Assembly: GCA_003154025.1 (NCBI GenBank)
Contig: PMCE01000116.1
Location: 1 to 12,591 of the forward strand
DNA: 12,591 nt
Source of the DNA: Syntrophaceae bacterium
Lineage (GTDB): Bacteria; Desulfobacterota; SM23-61
Reading direction: 5' to 3'
The position numbers were made by a program, and so were the translations under genes. Position 1 is the stretch's first letter; every line of letters begins with the position of its first letter. Under the pieces are notes generated by a model. That model worked only from the letters and a program-made list of their open reading frames with translations. It did no database searches and was not told where the DNA came from. This document shows, piece after piece, positions 7,114-12,591 of this stretch.

Positions 7114-7380
7114 TCAAAGCGATGAGATTTCGCTAAGATCCTTTTCTTTCACCATCCTCTTCTTCCAGGATTCCAGGGCAGGGTAGAAATAGGGCAGGAG
7201 CCGCAGGGAATAATAGGGAGGAGAAACGGGAACGCCCAGGAGGTCTCCGAAAGAGAATAAAAGGATGAGGTCCCGGCGAGCCAATTTCTCATGGTGGACC
7301 GTCTGTTGGATCTCAAAAGAGGTTGCCCCGAATAGAAAATCCTTGACGGCCTTCCTGAAGTGGTCATATTGAAAGCCCAC
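7114..7380 (-). CDS. Conserved-looking small cytosolic protein, function unknown
   Basis: The product is an 88-residue protein. I favour the GTG at 7380: AAAGGAGG lies five to six bases upstream, whereas the ATG at 7425 and the longer frame lack such a site. It would begin [18 protein letters not shown]. The chain has no signal peptide or clear membrane segment. It has a mixed helical start, HHEKLARRD in the middle, [23 protein letters not shown] in the second half, and a charged end. It resembles short proteins I have seen annotated only as 'cytosolic protein' in deltaproteobacterial genomes; I do not know a function. It overlaps the preceding 52-codon ORF by 17 bases and stops 22 bases before nikR, so all three are probably one operon. 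A role connected with nickel or metal handling is inference from position only. Confidence 0.65.
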   Translation of the reverse strand: MGFQYDHFRKAVKDFLFGATSFEIQQTVHHEKLARRDLILLFSFGDLLGVPVSPPYYSLRLLPYFYPALESWKKRMVKEKDLSEISSL

Positions 7381-7522
7381 CTTCTCCTCCTTTGTGAGAA
7401 TCCCAATTCTTCTTGATTTGCTCATCAAGGGCCATTTTAATATAACCTGAAACTCCGACTTCGTCAAACTTATCGGAAGCTTGGTATTTTCTATTGCTCT
7501 TCTTTAGGTCCCCGTCCTTCAT
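7364..7522 (-). CDS. Possible 52-residue protein, first gene of the nikR row
   Basis: The open frame from the ATG at 7522 encodes 52 residues, basic at the start (MKDGDLKKSNRKYQ) and then SDKFDEVGVSGYIKMALDEQIKKN. No clear ribosome binding site precedes this ATG, which weakens the case. In its favour, its stop overlaps the GTG of the next gene by 17 bases, and the AAAGGAGG within its 3' end is that gene's ribosome binding site, a layout expected for coupled genes. The pattern of a charged start and a 'DEVGVSGYIK' amphipathic helix looks like real protein and not random translation. The frame is open farther upstream (to 7630), but that part looks non-coding. I recognise no domain. Confidence 0.4.
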   Translation of the reverse strand: MKDGDLKKSNRKYQASDKFDEVGVSGYIKMALDEQIKKNWDSHKGGEGGLSI

Positions 7523-7624
7523 CCGTTTATTTGGGTTGTCGCGAGTCCTGCCGAGCGAGAAGGGGGCCTTGGTGCCAATTTGAAATAGACAGGAGATTCT
7601 TGGGTGGGGTAATATTAAGAAAAG

Positions 7625-7656
7625 TTCCAAGTTTCAGGTTTCGGGTTTAAAACCCC
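7625..7656. repeat. Heptad GTTTC-type repeat with palindrome, upstream of kdsD
   Basis: Four successive 7-base units start with GTT: GTTCCAA (7625), GTTTCAG (7632), GTTTCGG (7639), GTTTAAA (7646). The last merges into a 13-base palindrome GGGTTTAAAACCC (7644-7656). A second copy of the heptad lies at 11792-11812. The region 7523-7729, between the divergent small ORF and kdsD, otherwise holds nothing I can name; no promoter with good spacing was found. Confidence 0.55.
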
Positions 7657-7729
7657 TTAAAAAAAACCAGGGCTTGGAAACCCGTCTCTGGAACCTTCGA
7701 TCATAACCCGTTTTCCAAAGAGTATTGCT

Positions 7730-8707
7730 TTGAAAGAGATCCTCCGCCACGCCCGGGAAGTCATCCAGATCGAAGCCGAAGCGGTTCAGGGCTTGCTTGA
7801 CCGATTGGATGAGAATTTCGTTCGCGCGGTGGAACTCCTCCTGTCCTGTGAAGGGAGGGTCGTGGTGACCGGCATCGGGAAATCGGGCCTGGTGGGGCGC
7901 AAGATCGTCGCCACCCTGACCAGTACCGGGACTCCGGCCCTGTTCCTTCACCCGGTCGAAGGACTGCACGGCGACCTGGGGATCGTCACCGCCAAGGACG
8001 TGATCATCGCCATTTCCAACAGCGGGGAGACTATTGAAATCATCAACCTCCTTCCCAGCCTGCAAAAAATCGGAGCCCAGATCATCGGACTCACCGGCGG
8101 CCTGAATTCCACTCTGGCCCAAAGCAGCCACCTCGTCATCGATGCCGGTGTCGAGCGGGAGGCGTGCCCCCTTGGACTGGCTCCCACGTCCAGCACGACT
8201 GCCGCCCTGGTCATCGGCGATGCTTTGGCCGTGGCTCTCATGCGGCAGAGGAAGTTTGAGGAGAAAGACTTCGCCCTCTTTCATCCCGGGGGAAGCCTGG
8301 GCGAGCGGATGACCTTCAAGGTGAAGGATATCATGCGCCCCCTTGCGGATTTTCCTTCCCTGACCGCCGATCAAACCGTGGGCCAATTCCTCTCGGCCAT
8401 CAACCGCAGCAGCGCTGACTTTGCCCTGGTTCTTCGGCCCGACGGAAGCATGACCGGGATAATTACGGACCGGGATCTCCGCCGGGGAGAGATCGGCTCC
8501 CCTGACTTTCTCAACCGGCTCATCGAGAAAATCATGGATCCCCACCCGGCTACAACCGAAGACGAGGTTTCCGCCGCCGAAGCCTTGAAGGTTATGGTGG
8601 AAAACAATCTCGTCGCCCTTCCGGTTTTGGATAAAAAGAAAAAACTGATCGGGGTCGTGACGCTCCGGGACCTATTGAATCGGAGAGACCGAGGGCCGAA
8701 GAAGTGA
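7730..8707 (+). CDS. kdsD: Arabinose-5-phosphate isomerase
   Basis: The product is 325 residues and converts D-ribulose 5-phosphate to D-arabinose 5-phosphate, the first step toward Kdo for lipopolysaccharide inner core. It has an N-terminal SIS (sugar isomerase) domain (about 35-185) with GIGKSGLVGRK, STGTPALFLHPVEGLHGD, ISNSGET and CPLGLAPTSSTT, followed by two CBS domains (about 205-255 and 270-320). By alignment with E. coli KdsD (offset 8) all catalytic positions are kept: Lys51, Glu103, Glu144, His185. The length equals the family norm (about 328). The start is TTG at 7730 with only a weak AAAGAG upstream; an ATT two codons earlier is not preferred. The next gene starts inside its stop codon (GTGA), so they are translationally coupled. 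Confidence 0.94.
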   Translation: MKEILRHAREVIQIEAEAVQGLLDRLDENFVRAVELLLSCEGRVVVTGIGKSGLVGRKIVATLTSTGTPALFLHPVEGLHGDLGIVTAKDVIIAISNSGETIEIINLLPSLQKIGAQIIGLTGGLNSTLAQSSHLVIDAGVEREACPLGLAPTSSTTAALVIGDALAVALMRQRKFEEKDFALFHPGGSLGERMTFKVKDIMRPLADFPSLTADQTVGQFLSAINRSSADFALVLRPDGSMTGIITDRDLRRGEIGSPDFLNRLIEKIMDPHPATTEDEVSAAEALKVMVENNLVALPVLDKKKKLIGVVTLRDLLNRRDRGPKK

Positions 8708-9657
8708 ACCCTTCGTCCCCACCCAAAGGATTAATCGTAGCTCTTATCACCCCCCTGGATGAAGAGGGTCGGGTTCAGGGGGAGTCTCTCCGGGAGATGA
8801 TCGGCCGGGCGCTACCCTATTGCGACGCCCTGATGATCGGAGAGGGGGTCATCGGAGAAGGCCTCTCCTTGCCCAACCCTGTTCGCCTGGAACTCCTCCA
8901 GGGTTCGGCCGACACGGTGGCCGGGAGAAAACCTCTTTTCTTGTGCCCCACGGCCGCGAAGACGGAAGAGACTATATCCAACCTCATCACTCTAACCAAA
9001 GCCCTGAAAAATTACCCGGGTCAGGACTCTCTTTTCTGGGTGGATATTCCCCTCTGGTATCACAGCAACCGGAAACTGCCCCAGTTCTACCAGGAATGGA
9101 AAGAATACACGCCCTATCCCATCCTTCTCCATAACCACCCCTCGCTCATTGCCAAACTGAACCGCTCCCTGAAGCGGACCAACATTCGCACGGCCGTCTT
9201 GAAGCGTCTGGTGGAAAACGAGCGGATCGTGGGGATCATCCAGGCCGGCGACCTGAAACGGACGATTCACTATCAGAGAGCAGTGCGGGCTCGCCGGGAT
9301 TTTCGCTTCTATGACGGAGATGAACGAGACTTTCTCAACAGCCCGAGTGTCTCGGGAGTGGTTTCCGCCGGAGCGAACCTTCTTCCTTCCGAATGGAGCG
9401 AGATTGTCACCGCCTCGCTCAAAATATCCGAGGACCCGGCTCGCAATCTCCTCCTTCTCAAACAATCCCAGAAGCTCCGGAACCTCAGTCAGCTCCTGGA
9501 GAAGAGCCCCGCCCTGAGCCTGAAGTCGGCCCTTTACCGGCTGGGACGGATCCCGGGGGTCAAGCTTCTCGACCCCACCCAGGAGAGCTCTCCTTCCCAG
9601 GCGGAGGAACTGGCCAGTTTCCTGCAGGCGAATTTTTCTTTACAAAATCCCCATTAA
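8704..9657 (+). CDS. DapA/NanA-family protein, apparently lacking the Schiff-base lysine
   Basis: The product is 317 residues with a GTG start overlapping kdsD by four bases. The overall TIM-barrel pattern is that of the dihydrodipicolinate synthase/N-acetylneuraminate lyase family: GLIVALITPLDEEGRV at the start (family 'Gxx.AL.TPF'), GEGVIGEGLSL (family GTTGEGxxL), PILLHNHPS (family PxxLYNxP) and IVGIIQAGDLKR (family IxGIKExxGD). At each of these the key residue is changed. The Thr-Thr pair is Val49-Ile50, the proton-relay Tyr is His143, and the Schiff-base Lys is Ile179. By eye alignment it therefore cannot use the normal aldolase mechanism and may be a pseudoenzyme or have a different chemistry. 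Frame and length are intact, so it looks maintained, not decaying. The tight coupling to kdsD suggests a role with sugar phosphates or cell-envelope synthesis, but this is inference. Confidence 0.75.
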   Translation: MNPSSPPKGLIVALITPLDEEGRVQGESLREMIGRALPYCDALMIGEGVIGEGLSLPNPVRLELLQGSADTVAGRKPLFLCPTAAKTEETISNLITLTKALKNYPGQDSLFWVDIPLWYHSNRKLPQFYQEWKEYTPYPILLHNHPSLIAKLNRSLKRTNIRTAVLKRLVENERIVGIIQAGDLKRTIHYQRAVRARRDFRFYDGDERDFLNSPSVSGVVSAGANLLPSEWSEIVTASLKISEDPARNLLLLKQSQKLRNLSQLLEKSPALSLKSALYRLGRIPGVKLLDPTQESSPSQAEELASFLQANFSLQNPH

Positions 9658-9782
9658 AATGCTATTCATATACCTTCAGCCCGATGGAGGTACCCGAAAA
9701 CATTAAAGCTTTCCCTCTTTTTGGCCGATTTGTATAGATGGGTTTAATGGGCCCCTAATCTCAAGACAAAGCGCAAAGAAGA

Positions 9783-10232
9783 GTGAACCTTCATCTCCGA
9801 CTCAAATCCATCTGCGTTTATACCCTCTTGACTGCCTTCCTGGTATCCTCTCTCGCCTGCAGCTATAGACCTGCTTACCTCCAGGAAAGCAAAAAAACCG
9901 AGATTTCGGAACGGTGGAAGGTACAGAAAATCAACCCCAACCGCCTCTCCGCCGATGAAAAATCAACCCTGGAACAGCTTGGGACCCCGGATTGTATCCG
10001 TTTTTACCGCCGCCTCTCCCAGCAGCGGGAAAAAGTGTACGCCTGGGTCTACGCCGATCCGGTACGCCTCGTCACTTTCATAGACGGGAAAAAGATCGAT
10101 TACGTCGTGCTGGATGAAGACCTTACCTCGCTGAATGAGCAGCAGAGAAATAGGCGTTTTTGGGGAGGGATTGCCGCTGGATCCGTCGCCGCCCTCGGGT
10201 TACTGTACTACTATTTCATCGCCAAGAAATAA
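9783..10232 (+). CDS. Small membrane-anchored or lipoprotein-like protein, unknown
   Basis: The product is 149 residues with a GTG start at 9783 preceded by a weak AAAGAAGA. The N-terminus (about 8-25) is hydrophobic and ends in SSLAC with Cys26. This looks like a lipoprotein signal, but the residues before the Cys (S-L-A) deviate from the usual L-(A/S)-(G/A), so lipidation is uncertain. The central part (30-125) is polar, with EQLGTPDCIRFYRR and the beta-like VYAWVYADPVRLVTFIDGKKIDYVVLD, reminiscent of short outer-membrane-assembly-like (SmpA/BamE-type) units, though I would not assign it there. The C-terminus has a second hydrophobic segment (about 127-146) ending in AKK. It lies 15 bases before the FHA gene in the same direction and so is probably cotranscribed. 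No function can be assigned. Confidence 0.65.
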   Translation: MNLHLRLKSICVYTLLTAFLVSSLACSYRPAYLQESKKTEISERWKVQKINPNRLSADEKSTLEQLGTPDCIRFYRRLSQQREKVYAWVYADPVRLVTFIDGKKIDYVVLDEDLTSLNEQQRNRRFWGGIAAGSVAALGLLYYYFIAKK

Positions 10233-10247
10233 CCAAAGGAGCGCCCC

Positions 10248-10982
10248 ATGATCAAACTGATCCTGAAGCTGAAAGAAACCCAGATTGAGGAGTTCGCCCT
10301 GGAGAAAGATCAGATTACCATAGGGCGCGCCAAGGAGAACGACATCGTCATCGACAACATTGCCGTCTCCCGCAAACACGCAGAGATCACCCGGAAGGAA
10401 GGGAGTACGTACTTCATCCGGGATCTGGGCAGCTCCAACGGTACTTTCCTCAACGGCGCGCAGATCGATGTCCATGACCACGCCATTTCCGACGGCGCGG
10501 TGATTGGAATCGCCAAATTCGAACTCCAGGTGAAGGGGCTCTCCAAGGCGGCTTCGCCCACACCCAAGGCCGCCGTTCCGGAGGATGCGGAAGGGACCAT
10601 GATCTTCGATCCCGCCCGGCGAAAACCCGCGGCCGAGTCCCAGGCTGCTCCGGAGCCCAAGCCCATCCGTTGGCCGGTCCTCTCGGCGGTCAAAGGGTCC
10701 AGCAAAGGCAGGGAATATAAAATCTCCAAAGAATTGACCCTGGTGGGCAAAGGTTCTCAGCACGATATTCGCGCCGAAGGATGGTTCGTCTCCTCTCCCC
10801 ATGCCAAGATCACCCGCCGGGGGGACCGGTTCTACATCTCCCACCTGGGTGGATTCCTGTCCAGCACCAAAGTGAACGGAATCGGAATTCGGGAGGAGCA
10901 CATCCTCAAAAACAAAGACCAGGTAGATATCGGGAACTCCTCCTTCGTCTTCACCCAGGCTCACTCAGAGCATGGCGAATGA
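10248..10982 (+). CDS. Protein with two FHA domains
   Basis: The product is 244 residues, with AAAGGAG eight bases before the ATG and no signal peptide. The first FHA domain (about 5-96) is canonical: GR (26-27), SRKH (41-44), DLGSSNGTFLNG (59-70). It should bind phosphothreonine peptides. A Pro/Ala-rich linker (100-142) contains EGTMIFDP with Thr117, a plausible phosphorylation site for a Ser/Thr kinase. The second FHA-like domain (about 143-237) is degenerate: GK (167-168) replaces GR, SxxH becomes SPH (183-185), and the SSNGT loop is replaced by SSTKVNG (205-211). It may have lost phosphopeptide binding and serve as a scaffold. The gene is followed 37 bases later by a PP2C phosphatase, a pairing typical of bacterial Ser/Thr phospho-signalling. 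No kinase gene is present in the window. Confidence 0.88.
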   Translation: MIKLILKLKETQIEEFALEKDQITIGRAKENDIVIDNIAVSRKHAEITRKEGSTYFIRDLGSSNGTFLNGAQIDVHDHAISDGAVIGIAKFELQVKGLSKAASPTPKAAVPEDAEGTMIFDPARRKPAAESQAAPEPKPIRWPVLSAVKGSSKGREYKISKELTLVGKGSQHDIRAEGWFVSSPHAKITRRGDRFYISHLGGFLSSTKVNGIGIREEHILKNKDQVDIGNSSFVFTQAHSEHGE

Positions 10983-11019
10983 CCGATAACCTCTGCTCTC
11001 CATTGTGGATGAGGTGCCC

Positions 11020-11781
11020 TTGAAGCTCCGCTATGCTGTCGCCTCGGACCCAGGCCGGGTGAGGAAAAACAATGAAGACTCTTTTTTGGCCGACCCCACC
11101 GTGGGGGTCTTTGCCGTAGCCGATGGGATGGGGGGGCATGCGGCCGGGGAGGTCGCCAGCCGCATGGCCTTGAATACCCTGCAGGAAGCCCTGGCCAAAA
11201 GCAGCCAAAGCAAAGAAGCCGAGTTTTCCCCCGACCAAACAGCGGTTCTCTCCCCTCCTTCCAGCCTGCTGGTCAATGGAATCCGGTCAGCCAACCAGGC
11301 GGTCTTCCAATCCTCTATGGAAAAGGAAGAATACCGGGGGATGGGAACGACCCTGGTGGCCGTGTATTTCGGCGATTCCGTCCCGGCGGTGGCTCATGTG
11401 GGAGACAGCCGGCTCTACCGAATCCGCAGCCAGAAGCTCGAACAAATCACCGAAGACCATTCCGTCGTATGGGAACAATATCGGGAGGGCCTCCTCACGA
11501 AAGAGGCCCTGTCCAGCTCTCCGATGAAGAATATCGTCACCCGGGCACTGGGAATGCAAGCTACGGTGGATGTGGACGTTCAGGAACTGGAGGTCAAGAA
11601 AGGGGATCAGCTTCTTCTTTGCTCCGACGGTCTGTCGGATCTGGTACGGGATGAAGAGCTGCTGCGGACTGTCGGAGAGGTTTCCGGAGACTTGGACCAA
11701 GCCTGCCACCAGCTGGTTCAAATGGCCAATCAGCTTGGGGGCAAGGACAATATCACCGTCCTTCTCATCCAAATCGAATGA
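11020..11781 (+). CDS. PP2C-type Ser/Thr protein phosphatase
   Basis: The product is 253 residues from the TTG at 11020, chosen because GATGAGG lies just ahead and because bacterial PP2C proteins commonly begin M(K/R)xRxAxxSDxGxxRxxNEDS. GTG codons at 11005 and 11014 are in-frame alternatives with poorer ribosome binding sites. All PP2C motifs are intact: RKNNEDS (15-21), FAVADGMGGHAAGEVAS (31-47), GMGTTLVAVYF, AHVGDSRLYRI, ITEDHS, VTRALG, CSDGLSDLV (Asp203) and GGKDNITVLLIQ (Asp243). The metal-binding aspartates are present, so an active Mn2+/Mg2+-dependent enzyme is expected. It probably removes phosphate from Ser/Thr sites recognised by or located on the FHA protein encoded just upstream. 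No membrane segment is seen, so it is cytoplasmic. Confidence 0.92.
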   Translation: MKLRYAVASDPGRVRKNNEDSFLADPTVGVFAVADGMGGHAAGEVASRMALNTLQEALAKSSQSKEAEFSPDQTAVLSPPSSLLVNGIRSANQAVFQSSMEKEEYRGMGTTLVAVYFGDSVPAVAHVGDSRLYRIRSQKLEQITEDHSVVWEQYREGLLTKEALSSSPMKNIVTRALGMQATVDVDVQELEVKKGDQLLLCSDGLSDLVRDEELLRTVGEVSGDLDQACHQLVQMANQLGGKDNITVLLIQIE

Positions 11782-11791
11782 CCCGGAATAA

Positions 11792-11817
11792 GTTCTGGGT
11801 TTCGAGTTTCGAATTAA
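11792..11817. repeat. Second copy of the heptad GTTTC repeat
   Basis: Units GTTCTGG (11792), GTTTCGA (11799) and GTTTCGA (11806) follow each other with seven-base period, then ATTAAA. This is the same type as at 7625-7656. It lies in the 60-base gap between the converging PP2C and glycerate kinase genes. Possibly a small dispersed repeat of the genome; a terminator function is not evident. Confidence 0.5.
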
Positions 11818-11841
11818 AAGAAAGCGATAGACCCTCCCCTC

Positions 11842-12591
11842 CTATTTCCCCGATTTGGGGAAACCAGGTTTCTTCACCAGCATGATTCGCAGATCCATCA
11901 CGTTCGTTCCCGTAGGACCGGTGATCAATAGGTCTCCCAAATTCTCGAAGAAGGAGTAGGAGTCGTTCTTCTCCAGAAAAGACCAGGGGTCCAACCCCAT
12001 CGTCTTTCCCCGGTTCACGGTCTTTCCATCGGCAAAAGCTCCGGCCGCATCCGTGGGACCATCGGTCCCGTCTGTTCCCCCACTCATCACCAGGATCTCT
12101 TCCCATCCGGCAATCTCCAGCGCGGCCGCCAGCACGAACTCCTGATTTCTCCCTCCCTTTCCCTTTCCTTTCAGGGTTACCGTCGTCTCTCCCCCGGAGA
12201 GGATGCACGCAGGGGGGAGAATGGGGTTGCCGGAAAGAAGGACTTCTTTGGCGATGGCCACATGAACCTTGGCCACCTCTCGGGTCTCCCCTTCCACCAA
12301 GGATGATAGGATGACCGGGCGATAACCCAGATCCTGGGCAGCTTTCCGGGCGGCCTTGATGGCCAAAAAGTTGTTCCCCACGACGAAGTTGTAGACCTTT
12401 TGAAAAGCCGGGTCTCCTTCCTTCAGCGTCTCTTCTTTCTTTCCTTCCAGGCCTTCGCGGATATGTCCCGCTACGGATGGGGGGATCTTTTCCCAAAGTT
12501 GGTATTTATTCAGGATCCGGACGCAATCTTCATAGGTCGTGGGGTCCGGAACGGTGGGGCCGGAAGCGATGGCATCCAGGGGGTCTCCGAT
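11842..12591 (-). CDS. Glycerate 2-kinase (GckA/MOFRL family), C-terminal part
   Basis: The frame is open from the right edge (12591) to TAA at 11842, giving the last 249 residues of a protein usually about 430-460 long; the start is outside the window. The first readable residues, IGDPLDAIASGPTVPDPTTY, are a hallmark of this family. They are followed by VGNNFLAIKAARKAA, LSGGETTVTLKGKGKGGRNQEF (about 12135-12200), SGGTDGTDGPTDAAGA (about 12045-12090) and LLITGPTGTNVMDLRIML near the end. The C-terminal MOFRL domain is complete. The enzyme phosphorylates D-glycerate to 2-phosphoglycerate, in serine-cycle, glyoxylate or sugar-acid breakdown. It is convergent with the PP2C gene. Confidence 0.93.
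   Translation of the reverse strand: MGDPLDAIASGPTVPDPTTYEDCVRILNKYQLWEKIPPSVAGHIREGLEGKKEETLKEGDPAFQKVYNFVVGNNFLAIKAARKAAQDLGYRPVILSSLVEGETREVAKVHVAIAKEVLLSGNPILPPACILSGGETTVTLKGKGKGGRNQEFVLAAALEIAGWEEILVMSGGTDGTDGPTDAAGAFADGKTVNRGKTMGLDPWSFLEKNDSYSFFENLGDLLITGPTGTNVMDLRIMLVKKPGFPKSGK

Noticed and set aside
7634..8545. 303-codon minus-strand frame opposite kdsD
   Set aside because: Antisense to a fully conserved isomerase with all catalytic residues; low-complexity Gly/Asp/Gln-rich composition typical of an antisense shadow in GC-rich DNA.
10200..10964. 254-codon minus-strand frame opposite the FHA gene
   Set aside because: Antisense to a clear double-FHA protein; no family features of its own.
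11848..11866. TTCCCC/GGGGAA hairpin as a terminator
   Set aside because: It lies inside the last codons of the glycerate kinase gene and has no T-tract on either side.
11765..12496. 243-codon minus-strand frame overlapping glycerate kinase
   Set aside because: Same strand but another frame of the glycerate kinase gene, Gly/Arg-rich and without motifs; the MOFRL-family frame explains the region.

Overview
The window looks like chromosomal DNA of a Gram-negative, GC-rich bacterium. The outer-membrane beta-barrel protein, the Kdo-pathway gene kdsD and the signal-peptide-bearing products indicate a lipopolysaccharide outer membrane. The gene mix (di-haem peroxidase tail, NikR, FHA and PP2C proteins, MOFRL-type glycerate kinase, frequent GTG/TTG starts) resembles Desulfobacterota (former Deltaproteobacteria). 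That placement is inference from gene content, not from a marker gene.

Left part (1-7522), metal homeostasis. After the last 27 codons of a cytochrome c peroxidase-like gene and a 303-base intergenic stretch with a perfect inverted repeat and a good sigma70-like promoter, a five-gene plus-strand set follows. It encodes a small His/Cys-containing exported protein, an outer-membrane porin-like protein with a coiled-coil stalk, and a complete zinc/manganese-type ABC importer (binding protein, ATPase, ABC-3 permease). This is a plausible route for metal from outer membrane to cytoplasm. A DUF1566 exported protein comes next, then a ZIP-family metal transporter gene split by a frameshift. Convergent to it on the minus strand is a probable three-gene operon: a 52-codon small ORF, an 88-residue conserved-looking cytosolic protein and the nickel-responsive regulator nikR.

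Middle (7523-9657). A divergent intergenic region carries a 7-base-periodic GTTTC repeat. Then come kdsD (arabinose-5-phosphate isomerase, SIS plus two CBS domains) and, overlapping it by four bases, a DapA-family protein whose usual catalytic Lys, Tyr and Thr-Thr positions all appear to be replaced, so it is probably not a Schiff-base aldolase.

Right part (9783-12591). A small membrane-anchored or lipoprotein-like protein, a double-FHA protein and a complete PP2C phosphatase run in the same direction, resembling a Ser/Thr phospho-signalling module with no kinase in view. A second copy of the heptad repeat sits between it and the convergent 3' part of a glycerate 2-kinase gene, which runs off the right edge.

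The points most worth following up are the DapA-like pseudoenzyme coupled to kdsD, the 16-codon leader ORF with a very strong ribosome binding site overlapping the zinc ABC ATPase start, the frameshifted ZIP gene, and the small genes ahead of nikR. I see no CRISPR array, tRNA, rRNA, insertion sequence or phage gene.
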